Shown here: one piece after another, positions 46,282 through 54,201 of the stretch | How the letters are laid out: every line of letters begins with the position of its first letter | Numbering within the stretch: position 1 is the stretch's first letter | Source: Moheibacter sediminis | Lineage (GTDB): Bacteria > Bacteroidota > Bacteroidia > Flavobacteriales > Weeksellaceae | Direction: 5' to 3' | NCBI RefSeq assembly: GCF_900176425.1 | Contig: NZ_FWXS01000004.1 | Span: 62,001-126,000 of the forward strand | DNA: 64,000 nt | The notes under the pieces: model-generated | The model's input: the letters and a program-made list of their open reading frames with translations, nothing else | Databases searched by the model: none | What the model was told of the DNA's origin: nothing | Position numbers and translations under genes: made by a program

Positions 46282-46290
46282 CGTTTTGTT

Positions 46291-46617
46291 TTATTTCGTA
46301 TCGTCTTCCGGTACGCGGTAGTAAATGTCTCCGCTCATCCATTCTTTGATAGAAATAGAAGCAGGTTTTGGAAGTCTTTCGTAAAATTTAGAAACTTCAA
46401 TTTGTTCGCGGTTTTCGAAGATTTCTTCCAAAGAATCAGTGTGAGAAGCAAATTCATCCAATTTTTGGATCAATTCAGTTTTCATTTCCTGGTTGATTTG
46501 TTCGGCACGTTTCCCCATTATCACAATGGATTGGTAGATGTTGCCTGTTTTTTCTTCAATAACTCCTCTGTTGAAAGTTTCGGTAGAAGTAGGAGCGTCT
46601 ATGTCTTTGAAGTTCAT
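46291..46617 (-). CDS. rpoZ: DNA-directed RNA polymerase omega subunit (Bacteroidota type)
   Basis: 108 residues. Core GNIYQSIVIMGKRAEQINQEMKTEL matches omega's conserved helix that clamps the beta-prime subunit. The C-terminal EFASHTDSLEEIFENREQIEVSKFYERLPKPA is a Bacteroidota extension. Placement between bamD and coaBC matches other flavobacterial genomes (knowledge, not checked here). Confidence 0.88.
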   Translation of the reverse strand: MNFKDIDAPTSTETFNRGVIEEKTGNIYQSIVIMGKRAEQINQEMKTELIQKLDEFASHTDSLEEIFENREQIEVSKFYERLPKPASISIKEWMSGDIYYRVPEDDTK

Positions 46618-46645
46618 ATTTGATATATTTAATTCGAATTAAATT

Positions 46646-47506
46646 TTATTTCGCGGGTGTATTGTTGGCTACTGCTTTTTTGTGTTCTTCAATTTTAACA
46701 GCAGTTTCTCTGTGTTTTACCAATGCTTCTTCTGTTTTTTTCAAAAGTTTATCAGCTTCATCTTTGTATTTCGTTTCAGGAAAAGCTTTTAGCAATAATT
46801 TATGTTGTGTAATTGTATTTTGAAATCTCAATTCTTCTGTTTCAAAACGGCTGTAATTCAATGCCAGTTCATATTTAGAACGCAAGGAATACATCATCGC
46901 TTCTTCGCGGAATTTCGTATCAGGATATTCATCTAACATATTGTCAAAAGCAATTGCCGCTGCTTTGAATTTCATTGTTTTATGGTAAATTTTTGCAATT
47001 TCAAATGCTTTCTTTTCCAATTTTTGTCTTAGCTCATCGATGTATCCATTTGCCTGAGCAACATTAGGAGATTCTGGAAACATATTGATAAATGACTGTA
47101 ATTCAGACATTGCACTGTAAGTGCTTGTCTGGTCTAAATTGTATTTCGGGGAATCTGTGTAATAAGAATAAGCAGATTTGTATGCTGCATCTTCAGCTCT
47201 CGGATCAGCCGGATTGGTTACATAAAAATTCTTGAACTGGTGTGCTGCCAATCTGTAATTTTTATCTTGAAAATTTGCTTCGGCACTGTTATATAAAATG
47301 TTTGCTGCTTCATCCGTTCCTGAAAAAGATGAAGCTACTTTTGAATACAATTCAATCGCAAAGGCATATTTCCCTTCTGCAAAGAATTCATTTGCAGTTT
47401 GTAAGATTAAATCCTTATCTGTACTTTTCATCGCTCTCTCATAACGTCTGTTACAAGAAACAACCACCATCATCACTACTATGAGTACGCCTAACTTTTT
47501 AAACAT
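46646..47506 (-). CDS. bamD: Outer membrane protein assembly factor BamD
   Basis: 286 residues from the ATG at 47506; an upstream in-frame ATG (47539) would place extra residues before the lipoprotein signal MFKKLGVLIVVMMVVVSC. Lipobox VVSC, then five TPR-like repeats (ANEFFAEGKYAFAIELYSKV, NFQDKNYRLAAHQFKNFYV, KTMKFKAAAIAFDNMLDEYP). Periplasmic lipoprotein of the BAM complex that inserts beta-barrel proteins. Length is close to E. coli BamD plus a Lys-rich tail. Confidence 0.9.
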   Translation of the reverse strand: MFKKLGVLIVVMMVVVSCNRRYERAMKSTDKDLILQTANEFFAEGKYAFAIELYSKVASSFSGTDEAANILYNSAEANFQDKNYRLAAHQFKNFYVTNPADPRAEDAAYKSAYSYYTDSPKYNLDQTSTYSAMSELQSFINMFPESPNVAQANGYIDELRQKLEKKAFEIAKIYHKTMKFKAAAIAFDNMLDEYPDTKFREEAMMYSLRSKYELALNYSRFETEELRFQNTITQHKLLLKAFPETKYKDEADKLLKKTEEALVKHRETAVKIEEHKKAVANNTPAK

Positions 47507-47579
47507 TTTGCAAAGGTATAAAATAATTGCCACAAACATAATATAAATGCTTGTGGCAAGATGTTAATGAAACGCAAAA

Positions 47580-48077
47580 TTATTTTGCAGGGTTAAATGT
47601 GGAGATGTCTCTGTCAAACAAGTACATACCACCTTTGTCGTCACCGATTAATTTTAATTTGTCTAAAATAATTCTGGCCAAGCGTTCTTCTTCTATTTGT
47701 TCAGAAACGTACCACTGCAAAAAGTTATGTGTTGTATAATCTTTTTCAGATAAGGTTAAATCCACAATCTCGTTTATCATTTCAGAAACTTTTACTTCGT
47801 GATCCAATAACATTGTGAAGATTTCATTTAAATTTTGGAAATCTTGTTTGGGCATATGAAGTGAGGGTATGATTGCTTTTCCACCGCGTTCGTTGATGAA
47901 TCGTATTAATTTCAGCATGTGCATTCTTTCTTCGTCTGAATGTGCAAATAAAAATTCTGAAATTCCTTCCAATCCGCGTGAATCTGCCCAAGAAGCCATT
48001 GCGAGATAAAGTTGTGATGCTCCTGCCTCTGCTTCTACCTGATTATTCAGGGCGTCTATTATATTTTGTTTAATCAT
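47580..48077 (-). CDS. ftnA: Ferritin
   Basis: 165 residues, a 24-mer cage storing iron after oxidising Fe(II). All ferroxidase residues of E. coli FtnA are present at the same numbers: Glu17, Glu50, His53, Glu94, Gln127 and Glu130. Length fits non-haem ferritin. It sits between dapA and bamD on the same strand, 74 bases before the bamD start. Confidence 0.95.
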   Translation of the reverse strand: MIKQNIIDALNNQVEAEAGASQLYLAMASWADSRGLEGISEFLFAHSDEERMHMLKLIRFINERGGKAIIPSLHMPKQDFQNLNEIFTMLLDHEVKVSEMINEIVDLTLSEKDYTTHNFLQWYVSEQIEEERLARIILDKLKLIGDDKGGMYLFDRDISTFNPAK

Positions 48078-48095
48078 GATTTTATATGTTTTGAA

Positions 48096-48971
48096 TTATA
48101 TTTTTTCTAATAATGTTTTGATTTTGTTTGATAAATCATCACTTGCATGAACCAAAGGAAGCCTTGTGTAAGGCTTGCAAATTCCTTTATGAGTTAACAA
48201 TGATTTAATTCCCGCAGGATTTCCTTCAACGTAAATCGCACGGGTAATTTCCATCAATTTATAATGCAATTTGTATGCCTCATCGACTTTTCTGTCCAAT
48301 CCTAAACGAATCATTTCTGTGTATTGTTCAGGCAAACCTTGTGCAATTACAGAAATTACACCTTTTCCGCCAGCCAAAGTCATCGGTAACCCAAATTCAT
48401 CATCTCCTGAAATCACTTCAAAACCGTCTGGTTTGTCTTTTAAAATTTCAGTGCTTTGTAAGAAATTAGGGGAAGCTTCTTTGATAGCAATTATATTTTT
48501 GAGATCATTTGCCAAACGTAAGGTGGTTGCAGTTTCCATATTGGATCCAGTTCTTCCCGGTACGTTATACAAAATAATGTCTGCATCTGTATTTTCTGCT
48601 AATATTTTATAGTGCTGATAAATTCCTTCTTGGTTGGGTTTGTTGTAAGCCGGAGAAGCCGATAGAACTGCTGTGAAATCTGATAAATCGGTATCTTTGA
48701 ACTCCTGCTTTATTTCTTCAGTATTATTTCCGCCGATTCCTAAGATCAATGGCAATTTTCCTGCATTTGCAGATTTTATAGTGGAAACGATTTGCTTCTT
48801 TTCATCTTTGGTCAAAGTTGGTGTTTCGGCAGTTGTGCCCAAACAAACCAAATATTCAACTCCGCCTTTGGTAGAATAATCAACCAATTTTTCCAGTGCA
48901 GGATAATCGATACTTCTGTCTTGGTTAAATGGTGTAATCAATGCAATTCCGGTTCCTCTTAATTTATTCAT
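48096..48971 (-). CDS. dapA: 4-hydroxy-tetrahydrodipicolinate synthase
   Basis: 291 residues. Condenses pyruvate with aspartate semialdehyde in the lysine/diaminopimelate pathway. (beta/alpha)8 barrel with GTGIALITPFN, the GTTAETPTL loop, catalytic Tyr in YNVPGRTGSN, and the Schiff-base Lys in IIAIKEASPNF. Its product feeds peptidoglycan together with murB in this window. Ferritin gene follows 18 bases later. Confidence 0.96.
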   Translation of the reverse strand: MNKLRGTGIALITPFNQDRSIDYPALEKLVDYSTKGGVEYLVCLGTTAETPTLTKDEKKQIVSTIKSANAGKLPLILGIGGNNTEEIKQEFKDTDLSDFTAVLSASPAYNKPNQEGIYQHYKILAENTDADIILYNVPGRTGSNMETATTLRLANDLKNIIAIKEASPNFLQSTEILKDKPDGFEVISGDDEFGLPMTLAGGKGVISVIAQGLPEQYTEMIRLGLDRKVDEAYKLHYKLMEITRAIYVEGNPAGIKSLLTHKGICKPYTRLPLVHASDDLSNKIKTLLEKI

Positions 48972-49143
48972 GATGCAAAATTATGTTGTTATGATGTAAT
49001 TATTAAATGATTCGCGTGATTTAGGTTTAAACTAAGTCTTGATAAAATTTAGCATCAAATTAGTAGCCAAACAGCAAAAGTTTTCTCAAATTTGTGATTT
49101 CAATCGGATTTTAAATTCTATCGAATCAAAATTAATCATTTCA

Positions 49144-49887
49144 ATGCGCTTCACGAAATATATTTCACCCGTTTTGTTGCTGATATTTTTCAGTTCATGT
49201 TCAAAGAAGTTTTATCAAGTTAATAAGTCGGAGCCTTATCCCAATACTTTTATCAATGAGAATCTGTGGCCGGATTCGGCAGTGGTTCAAATCATTCAGC
49301 CTTATAAAGAAAAACTTGATGGAGAAATGAACCGCGTGATTTCTTACACACCGATTGATTTGCCAAAAAGTGGTTTCAACAGTCCGCTGGCTAATCTGAA
49401 TTGTGATATGATTTGGGAAGAAACCAATTTAATTTATGAGCAATTGCACAATGAAAAAGTGGATATGTGTCTGCTCAACAGCGGCGGAATCAGAAGGACT
49501 TTTACAAAAGGGGATCTGACAGTAAGAAATGTATATGAATTGATGCCGTTTGAGAATCAGGCTTTGGTGGTAACTTTGAGCGGAGAAAAGGTCTTGGAAA
49601 TGGTAAAGTATTTGTCAAATGCTGAAGTGGGACATCCGGTTTCGGGGATTAAATTCATTCCAAATGATACTTTGTCAATTGAAATCAACGGAGAGAAATT
49701 TGATAAAAACAAAACTTATACTGTTGTAACCAATGATTATTTGCAAAAAGGAGGAGACCAGATGGATTTCCTTGCTAAACCTGTAAAGATCGAAATACTC
49801 GATGCTAAACTCCGGGACCTGATGATGCAGTATTTTGAGAAACATGATACTATAAAAGTTAATCTTGATCAGAGAATTCTTAAATAA
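49144..49887 (+). CDS. 5'-nucleotidase C-terminal domain lipoprotein
   Basis: 247 residues from the ATG at 49144; the 35 codons before it in frame lack a signal. Lipobox FFSSC follows MRFTKYISPVLLLI. The body is the 5'-nucleotidase C-terminal (substrate-binding) domain: LLNSGGIRRTFTKGDLTVRNVYELMPFENQALVVTLSGEKV and NDYLQKGGDQMDF. The catalytic half is encoded by the next gene 70 bases downstream, so the enzyme is split and gene order is reversed relative to the fused protein. Likely anchored in the periplasm. Confidence 0.9.
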   Translation: MRFTKYISPVLLLIFFSSCSKKFYQVNKSEPYPNTFINENLWPDSAVVQIIQPYKEKLDGEMNRVISYTPIDLPKSGFNSPLANLNCDMIWEETNLIYEQLHNEKVDMCLLNSGGIRRTFTKGDLTVRNVYELMPFENQALVVTLSGEKVLEMVKYLSNAEVGHPVSGIKFIPNDTLSIEINGEKFDKNKTYTVVTNDYLQKGGDQMDFLAKPVKIEILDAKLRDLMMQYFEKHDTIKVNLDQRILK

Positions 49888-49957
49888 GAAAAGAGAATAT
49901 AGACAATAGAGAATAGAATTCAGCAATTATTATCATTACGCATAACACAATACTTGG

Positions 49958-50905
49958 ATGGAAACCAGAAGAGAATTTATAAAGAAGGCAGGAGCAGCTT
50001 CGTTGTTAACAATAATTCCCGGAGCGGATTTATTGGCAGGCGAGTTGAATCAAATGCAGAAAATAACTATACTTCATACGAATGACCAGCATTCACGCAT
50101 CGAACCTTTTGAGGTTTCGAGTGATGAAAGGACTTCTAATAAAGGAGGTTTTGCGCGTCGTGCAGCGCTCATCCATAAAATCAGACAGGAAGAACCCAAT
50201 GTGCTTCTGCTGGATGCTGGCGATGTTTTCCAGGGAACGCCTTACTTTAACTATTATGGTGGAGAGTTGGAATATAAGCTGATGACGCAGATGGGTTATG
50301 ATGCTTCGACGATTGGAAATCATGAGTTTGATAATGGGTTGGAAGGAATCCTGAAGCAACTGCCTCACGCGGGATTTGATATTATCTGTTCGAATTATGA
50401 TTTTTCCAACACGATACTGGATGGTAAGTTTAAACCGTTTCAGATTTATAAAAAGGAGGGTGTAAAGATCGGTGTGTTTGGTTTAGGAATACAGTTGGAA
50501 GGTCTTGTGGGAAAAGAAATGTACGGTGATACGAGGTATCTGGATCCTATCAAAGTGGCACAAGGAATGGTTCGGTTTCTGCGCCAGGAAAAGGAGTGTG
50601 AATTGGTTATCTGTCTTTCTCACTTAGGTTATGAGTATAAAAATGATCCTAAAAAGGTATCAGACATCCATCTTGCACAGAAAACTTCTGGGATTGATTT
50701 GATTATAGGCGGACATACGCATACTTTTTTACCGGAGCCACAACAGTTCAAGAATAAAGATGGTAAAATGGTACTTGTAAATCAGGTTGGTTGGGCAGGA
50801 TTGTATCTTGGACGAATTGATTTTTATATGGAGAAGCGTAAAATCAAAAGGTATTTTACTTATAATCTGAATGATTACAGTATAGGGAAAGAGTTGATGG
50901 GGTAA
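49958..50905 (+). CDS. 5'-nucleotidase catalytic (metallophosphatase) subunit
   Basis: 315 residues. Starts METRREFIKKAGAASLLTIIPGA, a Tat-like signal with an RREFIKK motif. All five metal motifs are seen: ILHTNDQHSRIEP, LLDAGDVFQG, TIGNHEFDNG, CLSHLGY and GGHTHTF. Hydrolyses nucleotides or related phosphoesters in the periplasm together with the C-terminal-domain lipoprotein encoded just upstream. Confidence 0.92.
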   Translation: METRREFIKKAGAASLLTIIPGADLLAGELNQMQKITILHTNDQHSRIEPFEVSSDERTSNKGGFARRAALIHKIRQEEPNVLLLDAGDVFQGTPYFNYYGGELEYKLMTQMGYDASTIGNHEFDNGLEGILKQLPHAGFDIICSNYDFSNTILDGKFKPFQIYKKEGVKIGVFGLGIQLEGLVGKEMYGDTRYLDPIKVAQGMVRFLRQEKECELVICLSHLGYEYKNDPKKVSDIHLAQKTSGIDLIIGGHTHTFLPEPQQFKNKDGKMVLVNQVGWAGLYLGRIDFYMEKRKIKRYFTYNLNDYSIGKELMG

Positions 50906-51013
50906 AGTTATTTAAAAAATTTATTATTTATTTTATTGAGAATAAGGATAGTCTTATGTTTAAGCTTTGAATCTCCTATAGTATAAAAAAGAACATAATT
51001 ATTTAGTAATACC

Positions 51014-51100
51014 TTATCTGTTCAAAACCATCGTCTGTTTAATTTCATCAAAAGAAATCCATTTTTCAATTTGGGATAAATTTTAGCCAGAGGTGTTTTT
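51014..51100 (-). pseudogene. Frameshifted remnant of the 3' end of the Pif1-like helicase gene
   Basis: On the minus strand this reads KTPLAKIYPKLKN, then after a one-base deletion ISFDEIKQTMVLNR and a stop. The full helicase at 61737-63419 ends KTSLAKIYAELKN and SFDEIKQSMIF. Both copies share an identical 16-bp stretch (ATTTCATCAAAAGAAA at 51042 and 61768). About three quarters of bases match by eye. Homology stops at the GreA-like gene. Either a decayed paralogue or an att-like duplication left by an inserted island. Confidence 0.75.
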
Positions 51101-51118
51101 ATATGACAGTTACCTTGC

Positions 51119-51562
51119 TCAATCTACTTCTAATATCTGATAAGCTCGCTGTTGGATTGAAAAAGAGTCACCTGTTTTTTTACCGAGTAATTGCTGCGCC
51201 AAAGGTGTCTGTTCAGAAATGCTGACGAATTTCTCTCCTTCTATTTGAAATTCCCCCAGACTGGTGATGATCAGAAAATTCCCAAAGGTAGTTTTCACAA
51301 TACTTCCTGTTCTGATGATCTCGGAAGAGATGTCTGTTAACCTTCTCACATGAGATTGATGCTCCTGAAAAACTGCCAGCTGCCGTTGAATCTGCATGAT
51401 TTCCTGTTGAAGCATCTCTCTTGAAGTTTCATATTTATCCCCCATACTGCTTTTGGTTTCGGTATTGGAGCTTCGCAAATCATCGATCAGTGCTTGAAAT
51501 TGTCGGATTTTTTCTTCTACGATTTGATTAAGTTTTGCTATGATTTCTTTTCGGTCTGTCAT
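51119..51562 (-). CDS. GreA/GreB-like transcription elongation factor
   Basis: 147 residues. An N-terminal helical hairpin (LNQIVEEKIRQFQALIDDLRSS...KYETSREMLQQEIMQIQRQL) is followed by an FKBP-like C-terminal domain (IIRTGSIVKTTFGNFLII, EQTPLAQQLLGKKTGDSF). GreA-type factors rescue backtracked RNA polymerase via acidic tip residues, but some paralogues act differently. The tip here has SSNTETKSSMGDKYE; acidic residues are fewer than in classic GreA, so function may differ. Confidence 0.75.
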   Translation of the reverse strand: MTDRKEIIAKLNQIVEEKIRQFQALIDDLRSSNTETKSSMGDKYETSREMLQQEIMQIQRQLAVFQEHQSHVRRLTDISSEIIRTGSIVKTTFGNFLIITSLGEFQIEGEKFVSISEQTPLAQQLLGKKTGDSFSIQQRAYQILEVD

Positions 51563-51813
51563 AAAATGGATTTCGGGATAATTTTTAAGGTGTTTGTCTT
51601 AATCAATTGAAAAGCGACATTTTTTTATAATCATAATGATTTACGTTTGAAATACAATAGTACGCATTTCAACAAACATATATCACCGGAAAAACCATCA
51701 GCTAAATTTTTTATGGTTATTTTTTTTGAATTATGGTTTTCCTTAATGTGTGTTTGGAAAAAGATTTTATATTTGGCAGATTATTACTCTATTCTATTAA
51801 AAATCAAGTCATT

Positions 51814-52119
51814 ATGAATAAACATTATTTGATGTCTCAAATGAAATCAACGGGAATAGCTTATCTGTGTTGGTTTTTTATAGGTTGCCACTATGCTTAT
51901 CTAGGAAGATGGGGAACTCAGATTTTATACTGGCTTACTTTAGGCGGATTGGGGATTTGGGCATTTATCGACCTTTTTCTGATTCCTTCCAAAGTAAATT
52001 CACACAATTTTACCATCGCGCGACAAATCGACCAAATTGAAAAAAGAGAACAAGAAGAATCTCATGCAAGAAATATGGCATTGATGGCGGGGGTAAGTAA
52101 TATGAATAAACTAACTTAA
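51814..52119 (+). CDS. TM2 domain-containing membrane protein
   Basis: 101 residues from the ATG at 51814; upstream frame lacks a natural start. Two helices in TM2 form: GIAYLCWFFIGCHYAYLGRWGTQILYWLTLGGLGIWAFIDLF with a short turn, then a polar tail IDQIEKREQEESHARNMA. Function unknown. A TATATTTG element (51768) may be its -7 box. Confidence 0.85.
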   Translation: MNKHYLMSQMKSTGIAYLCWFFIGCHYAYLGRWGTQILYWLTLGGLGIWAFIDLFLIPSKVNSHNFTIARQIDQIEKREQEESHARNMALMAGVSNMNKLT

Positions 52120-52133
52120 TAAACCTACAAAAT

Positions 52134-52254
52134 ATGGGACTATTCGATTTTCTAAAAAAGAAATAATTATCTGAAAATCAAAGATTAAAATCAGAATTTA
52201 GAAAGATATTCCTCATTACAAGATGTTGAAAAAGAGAAAATAATTATAAACTAA
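52134..52254 (+). pseudogene. Decayed gene start (MGLFDFLKKK remnant)
   Basis: An ATG 14 bases after the TM2 stop encodes MGLFDFLKKK then TAA. Past the stop the same frame reads LSENQRLKSEF, and a one-base shift continues ERYSSLQDVEKEKIIIN to a stop at 52252. MGLFDFLKK is a frequent N-terminus of bacterial cytoplasmic proteins, so this looks like a broken gene cut short before the AbiTii unit. The rest of the 316-base gap up to 52435 holds the AbiTii promoter region. Confidence 0.5.
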
Positions 52255-52379
52255 ATCGTGCATTTCATTTTAATGTCAGATTTCATTATAAACTTCAAAA
52301 ATAGAAATACAACTACAAATGGTAATCATCGAATAATTGGTTGAAAAATTTGCATTTAAGTGTCTGTACCTATTTAGTT

Positions 52380-52387
52380 TATCTTTG
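52380..52387 (+). promoter_or_regulatory. Candidate -7 promoter element for the AbiTii gene (TATCTTTG)
   Basis: TATCTTTG matches TAnnTTTG exactly, 48 bases before the AbiTii start and directly before the 5' half of the flanking inverted repeat. Confidence 0.4.
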
Positions 52388-52397
52388 TGTTGTGCGT
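52388..52397 (+). repeat. 5' arm of inverted repeat flanking the AbiTii gene
   Basis: TGTTGTGCGT here is complementary to ACACACAACA at 53341-53350 with one mismatch. The two arms bracket the AbiTii gene closely (38 bases before the start, 8 bases after the stop). Confidence 0.4.
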
Positions 52398-52435
52398 CAG
52401 CTTGAGTGAGAACGTTGAAAAACAAATAACATAAA

Positions 52436-53332
52436 ATGATAAAAGAACTAATTACTGATATAGCTTACGATAAGATTAAATTATCTCAAGGATTAACAAG
52501 AGCAAAACTTATTGCAAATGAAATCAAAAATGACATTTTCTCAAAATGGCTAAATAAAGAACTTGAAGGTTACGAATATCAAGATGAATATTTACCAAGC
52601 TACAGAAAAATTTGGAGTCTAATTGAACTTGTTATGGAAATTCCAGGTGGAAAATTTAATACTTTTCCAGTAATAGTACCAGAAGATATGGATGAAAAAT
52701 TTAAAGAATCTGTAAATAATCATTTTATAATAGAACCCATTTCAATAGTTGAGGCACAAATTGAAAGCATTGATAAGCCAAAAGGATACATTAATTTGCC
52801 ACCACAAATGATTGAAATTTTGGCAAAGCCATTTAAACCACAAATTACTTTATATAGAGGAGTAATTCGTAAAGCTCAAAGAGAAATTGGTAAAGTACAT
52901 TACCAAAGTGTTATTGAATTAACAAAGCAAAAACTCCTTGATACTTTAATGCAGTTAAATAATGAATTTCCAAACCTTGAAAATAAATACGAAATGACAG
53001 AAGAAAATAAAGATAAAGTTCAACATATAATTACAAACAATATTTATGGAAATAGTAATCCCTTGAATATTGCAACAGGAAATAATAATGTGCAAACTAT
53101 AAATATCACTTCATTAAAATCAGAAGATGTAGAAAAATTAAAATCTTATGGAGTGACCGAAGAAGAGGTTGAGGAACTTAAAACAATTATTGAAGCTAAA
53201 ACAAATGACCAGCCAAAATTTGTAGAAAAAACTATGAAATGGTTAGGCGGAGTAACTGCTTCAGTTGCAGGAAGAGGACTATATGAAAATATTCCAGCAA
53301 TTACAGACTTCATTCATAAACTGACATTATAA
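52436..53332 (+). CDS. AbiTii domain protein (abortive-infection type phage defence)
   Basis: 298 residues. The N-terminal MIKELITDIAYDKIKLSQGLTRAKLIANEIKNDIFSKWLNKELEGY with a following PSYRKI is the AbiTii domain, found in abortive-infection proteins. About 195-215 is Asn-rich (NNIYGNSNPLNIATGNNN). A helical segment with VEELKTIIEAKT follows, and the last 35 residues hold a possible membrane helix (LGGVTASVAGRGLYENIPAI). The mechanism is not established; sensing plus membrane or toxin action is a guess. Convergent with the Septu genes; AT-rich. Confidence 0.75.
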   Translation: MIKELITDIAYDKIKLSQGLTRAKLIANEIKNDIFSKWLNKELEGYEYQDEYLPSYRKIWSLIELVMEIPGGKFNTFPVIVPEDMDEKFKESVNNHFIIEPISIVEAQIESIDKPKGYINLPPQMIEILAKPFKPQITLYRGVIRKAQREIGKVHYQSVIELTKQKLLDTLMQLNNEFPNLENKYEMTEENKDKVQHIITNNIYGNSNPLNIATGNNNVQTINITSLKSEDVEKLKSYGVTEEEVEELKTIIEAKTNDQPKFVEKTMKWLGGVTASVAGRGLYENIPAITDFIHKLTL

Positions 53333-53340
53333 AAAGCCGA

Positions 53341-53450
53341 ACACACAACAGCAGGTTAGGAAAAATAGCGGGTTTGGTGTTAAATTCAACGACAGTTCTA
53401 CGATTGCGTTTAATCTTGCTTCATCTATATTAGCGTATTAATTTCCTTTG
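53341..53450 (+). repeat. 3' flanking element of the AbiTii unit
   Basis: Begins with the inverted-repeat arm ACACACAACA, then AGCAGGTTAGG, a TAGCGGGTTTGGTG stretch and TTGCGTTTAATCTTG. From memory, closely similar non-coding sequence (CAACAGC.GGTTTGG...GCGGGTTTGGT) recurs after unrelated genes in Bacteroidota genomes. I cannot check this here. It is not part of a reading frame. The rest of the gap to 53524 shows nothing recognised. Confidence 0.4.
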
Positions 53451-53524
53451 GTATTGAGTACTCTTTTATTGGTTGCCACATAATTTTCCCAAATGGTATG
53501 AATCTGTTTTATCTTATAATATCA

Positions 53525-54199
53525 TCATGAATTATATTTTGGCTGTTTTATCAGCTCATTAAATCTAAATATTATATAGTTACAAAAAGCACTGTACTTT
53601 CCATTACTCTTTTCAGTATAAAATTGTTTTTCAGTTTCCAGAATTTTTTTTGTCCAAGTTACTTTAGAGTGTTTGGCTATTAATTTAGTTTTTGCATCTT
53701 CCCACAAATTAATCCTTAACTCTTTCAAAGGCTGACAGTTTAATTTTAGCAATTCAATATCATATGCTACATTACTGTTATTCCTATCAACCACTTCGCC
53801 AATCAAGTTATACGTTATCAGACTTTCACATACATTTTGATGAGGATTTAAAATTCTAAAAGGAATATTCCCTCTGCTTTTGTCACAATGTTCACCATTA
53901 TTTATACATACCCCAATCATATTGTTATAAATCAACGATAATCTTTTATGATATGCTTCACTATGAGGAGAGTCAACATGTTTTTCTTGCGAGATATAAT
54001 GTTCAACTGAAACATACTTCTCATCAACAATTTTTTTCATACAGTAACCACATAGGTAACCTTGTTCGTTTAATAGTGCCTTTTTTAATTTTTTATCTGT
54101 ATCTCCAAAACCTTTATATGATTTAGGTTCTGGTGTATTATTTCTGTAATCTCTTAGAGTATTGGGTTCTAATACAATCTTCTTCTGAATATACTTCAT
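53525..54199 (-). CDS. ptuB: Septu HNH endonuclease PtuB (TIGR02646-like)
   Basis: 224 residues. An HNH/zinc site is seen at Cys50, Cys53 (YLCGYCMKKI) and Glu66, His67 (VSVEHYIS), with a second pair at Cys98 and Cys105 (IGVCINNGEHCDKSRG) and the NPH block near 118. This is the TIGR02646/PtuB pattern. In Septu, PtuB nuclease is held and activated by the PtuA ATPase to cut nucleic acid during phage infection. Starts 2 bases after the ptuA stop. Confidence 0.85.
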   Translation of the reverse strand: MKYIQKKIVLEPNTLRDYRNNTPEPKSYKGFGDTDKKLKKALLNEQGYLCGYCMKKIVDEKYVSVEHYISQEKHVDSPHSEAYHKRLSLIYNNMIGVCINNGEHCDKSRGNIPFRILNPHQNVCESLITYNLIGEVVDRNNSNVAYDIELLKLNCQPLKELRINLWEDAKTKLIAKHSKVTWTKKILETEKQFYTEKSNGKYSAFCNYIIFRFNELIKQPKYNS

Positions 54200-54201
54200 A
54201 T

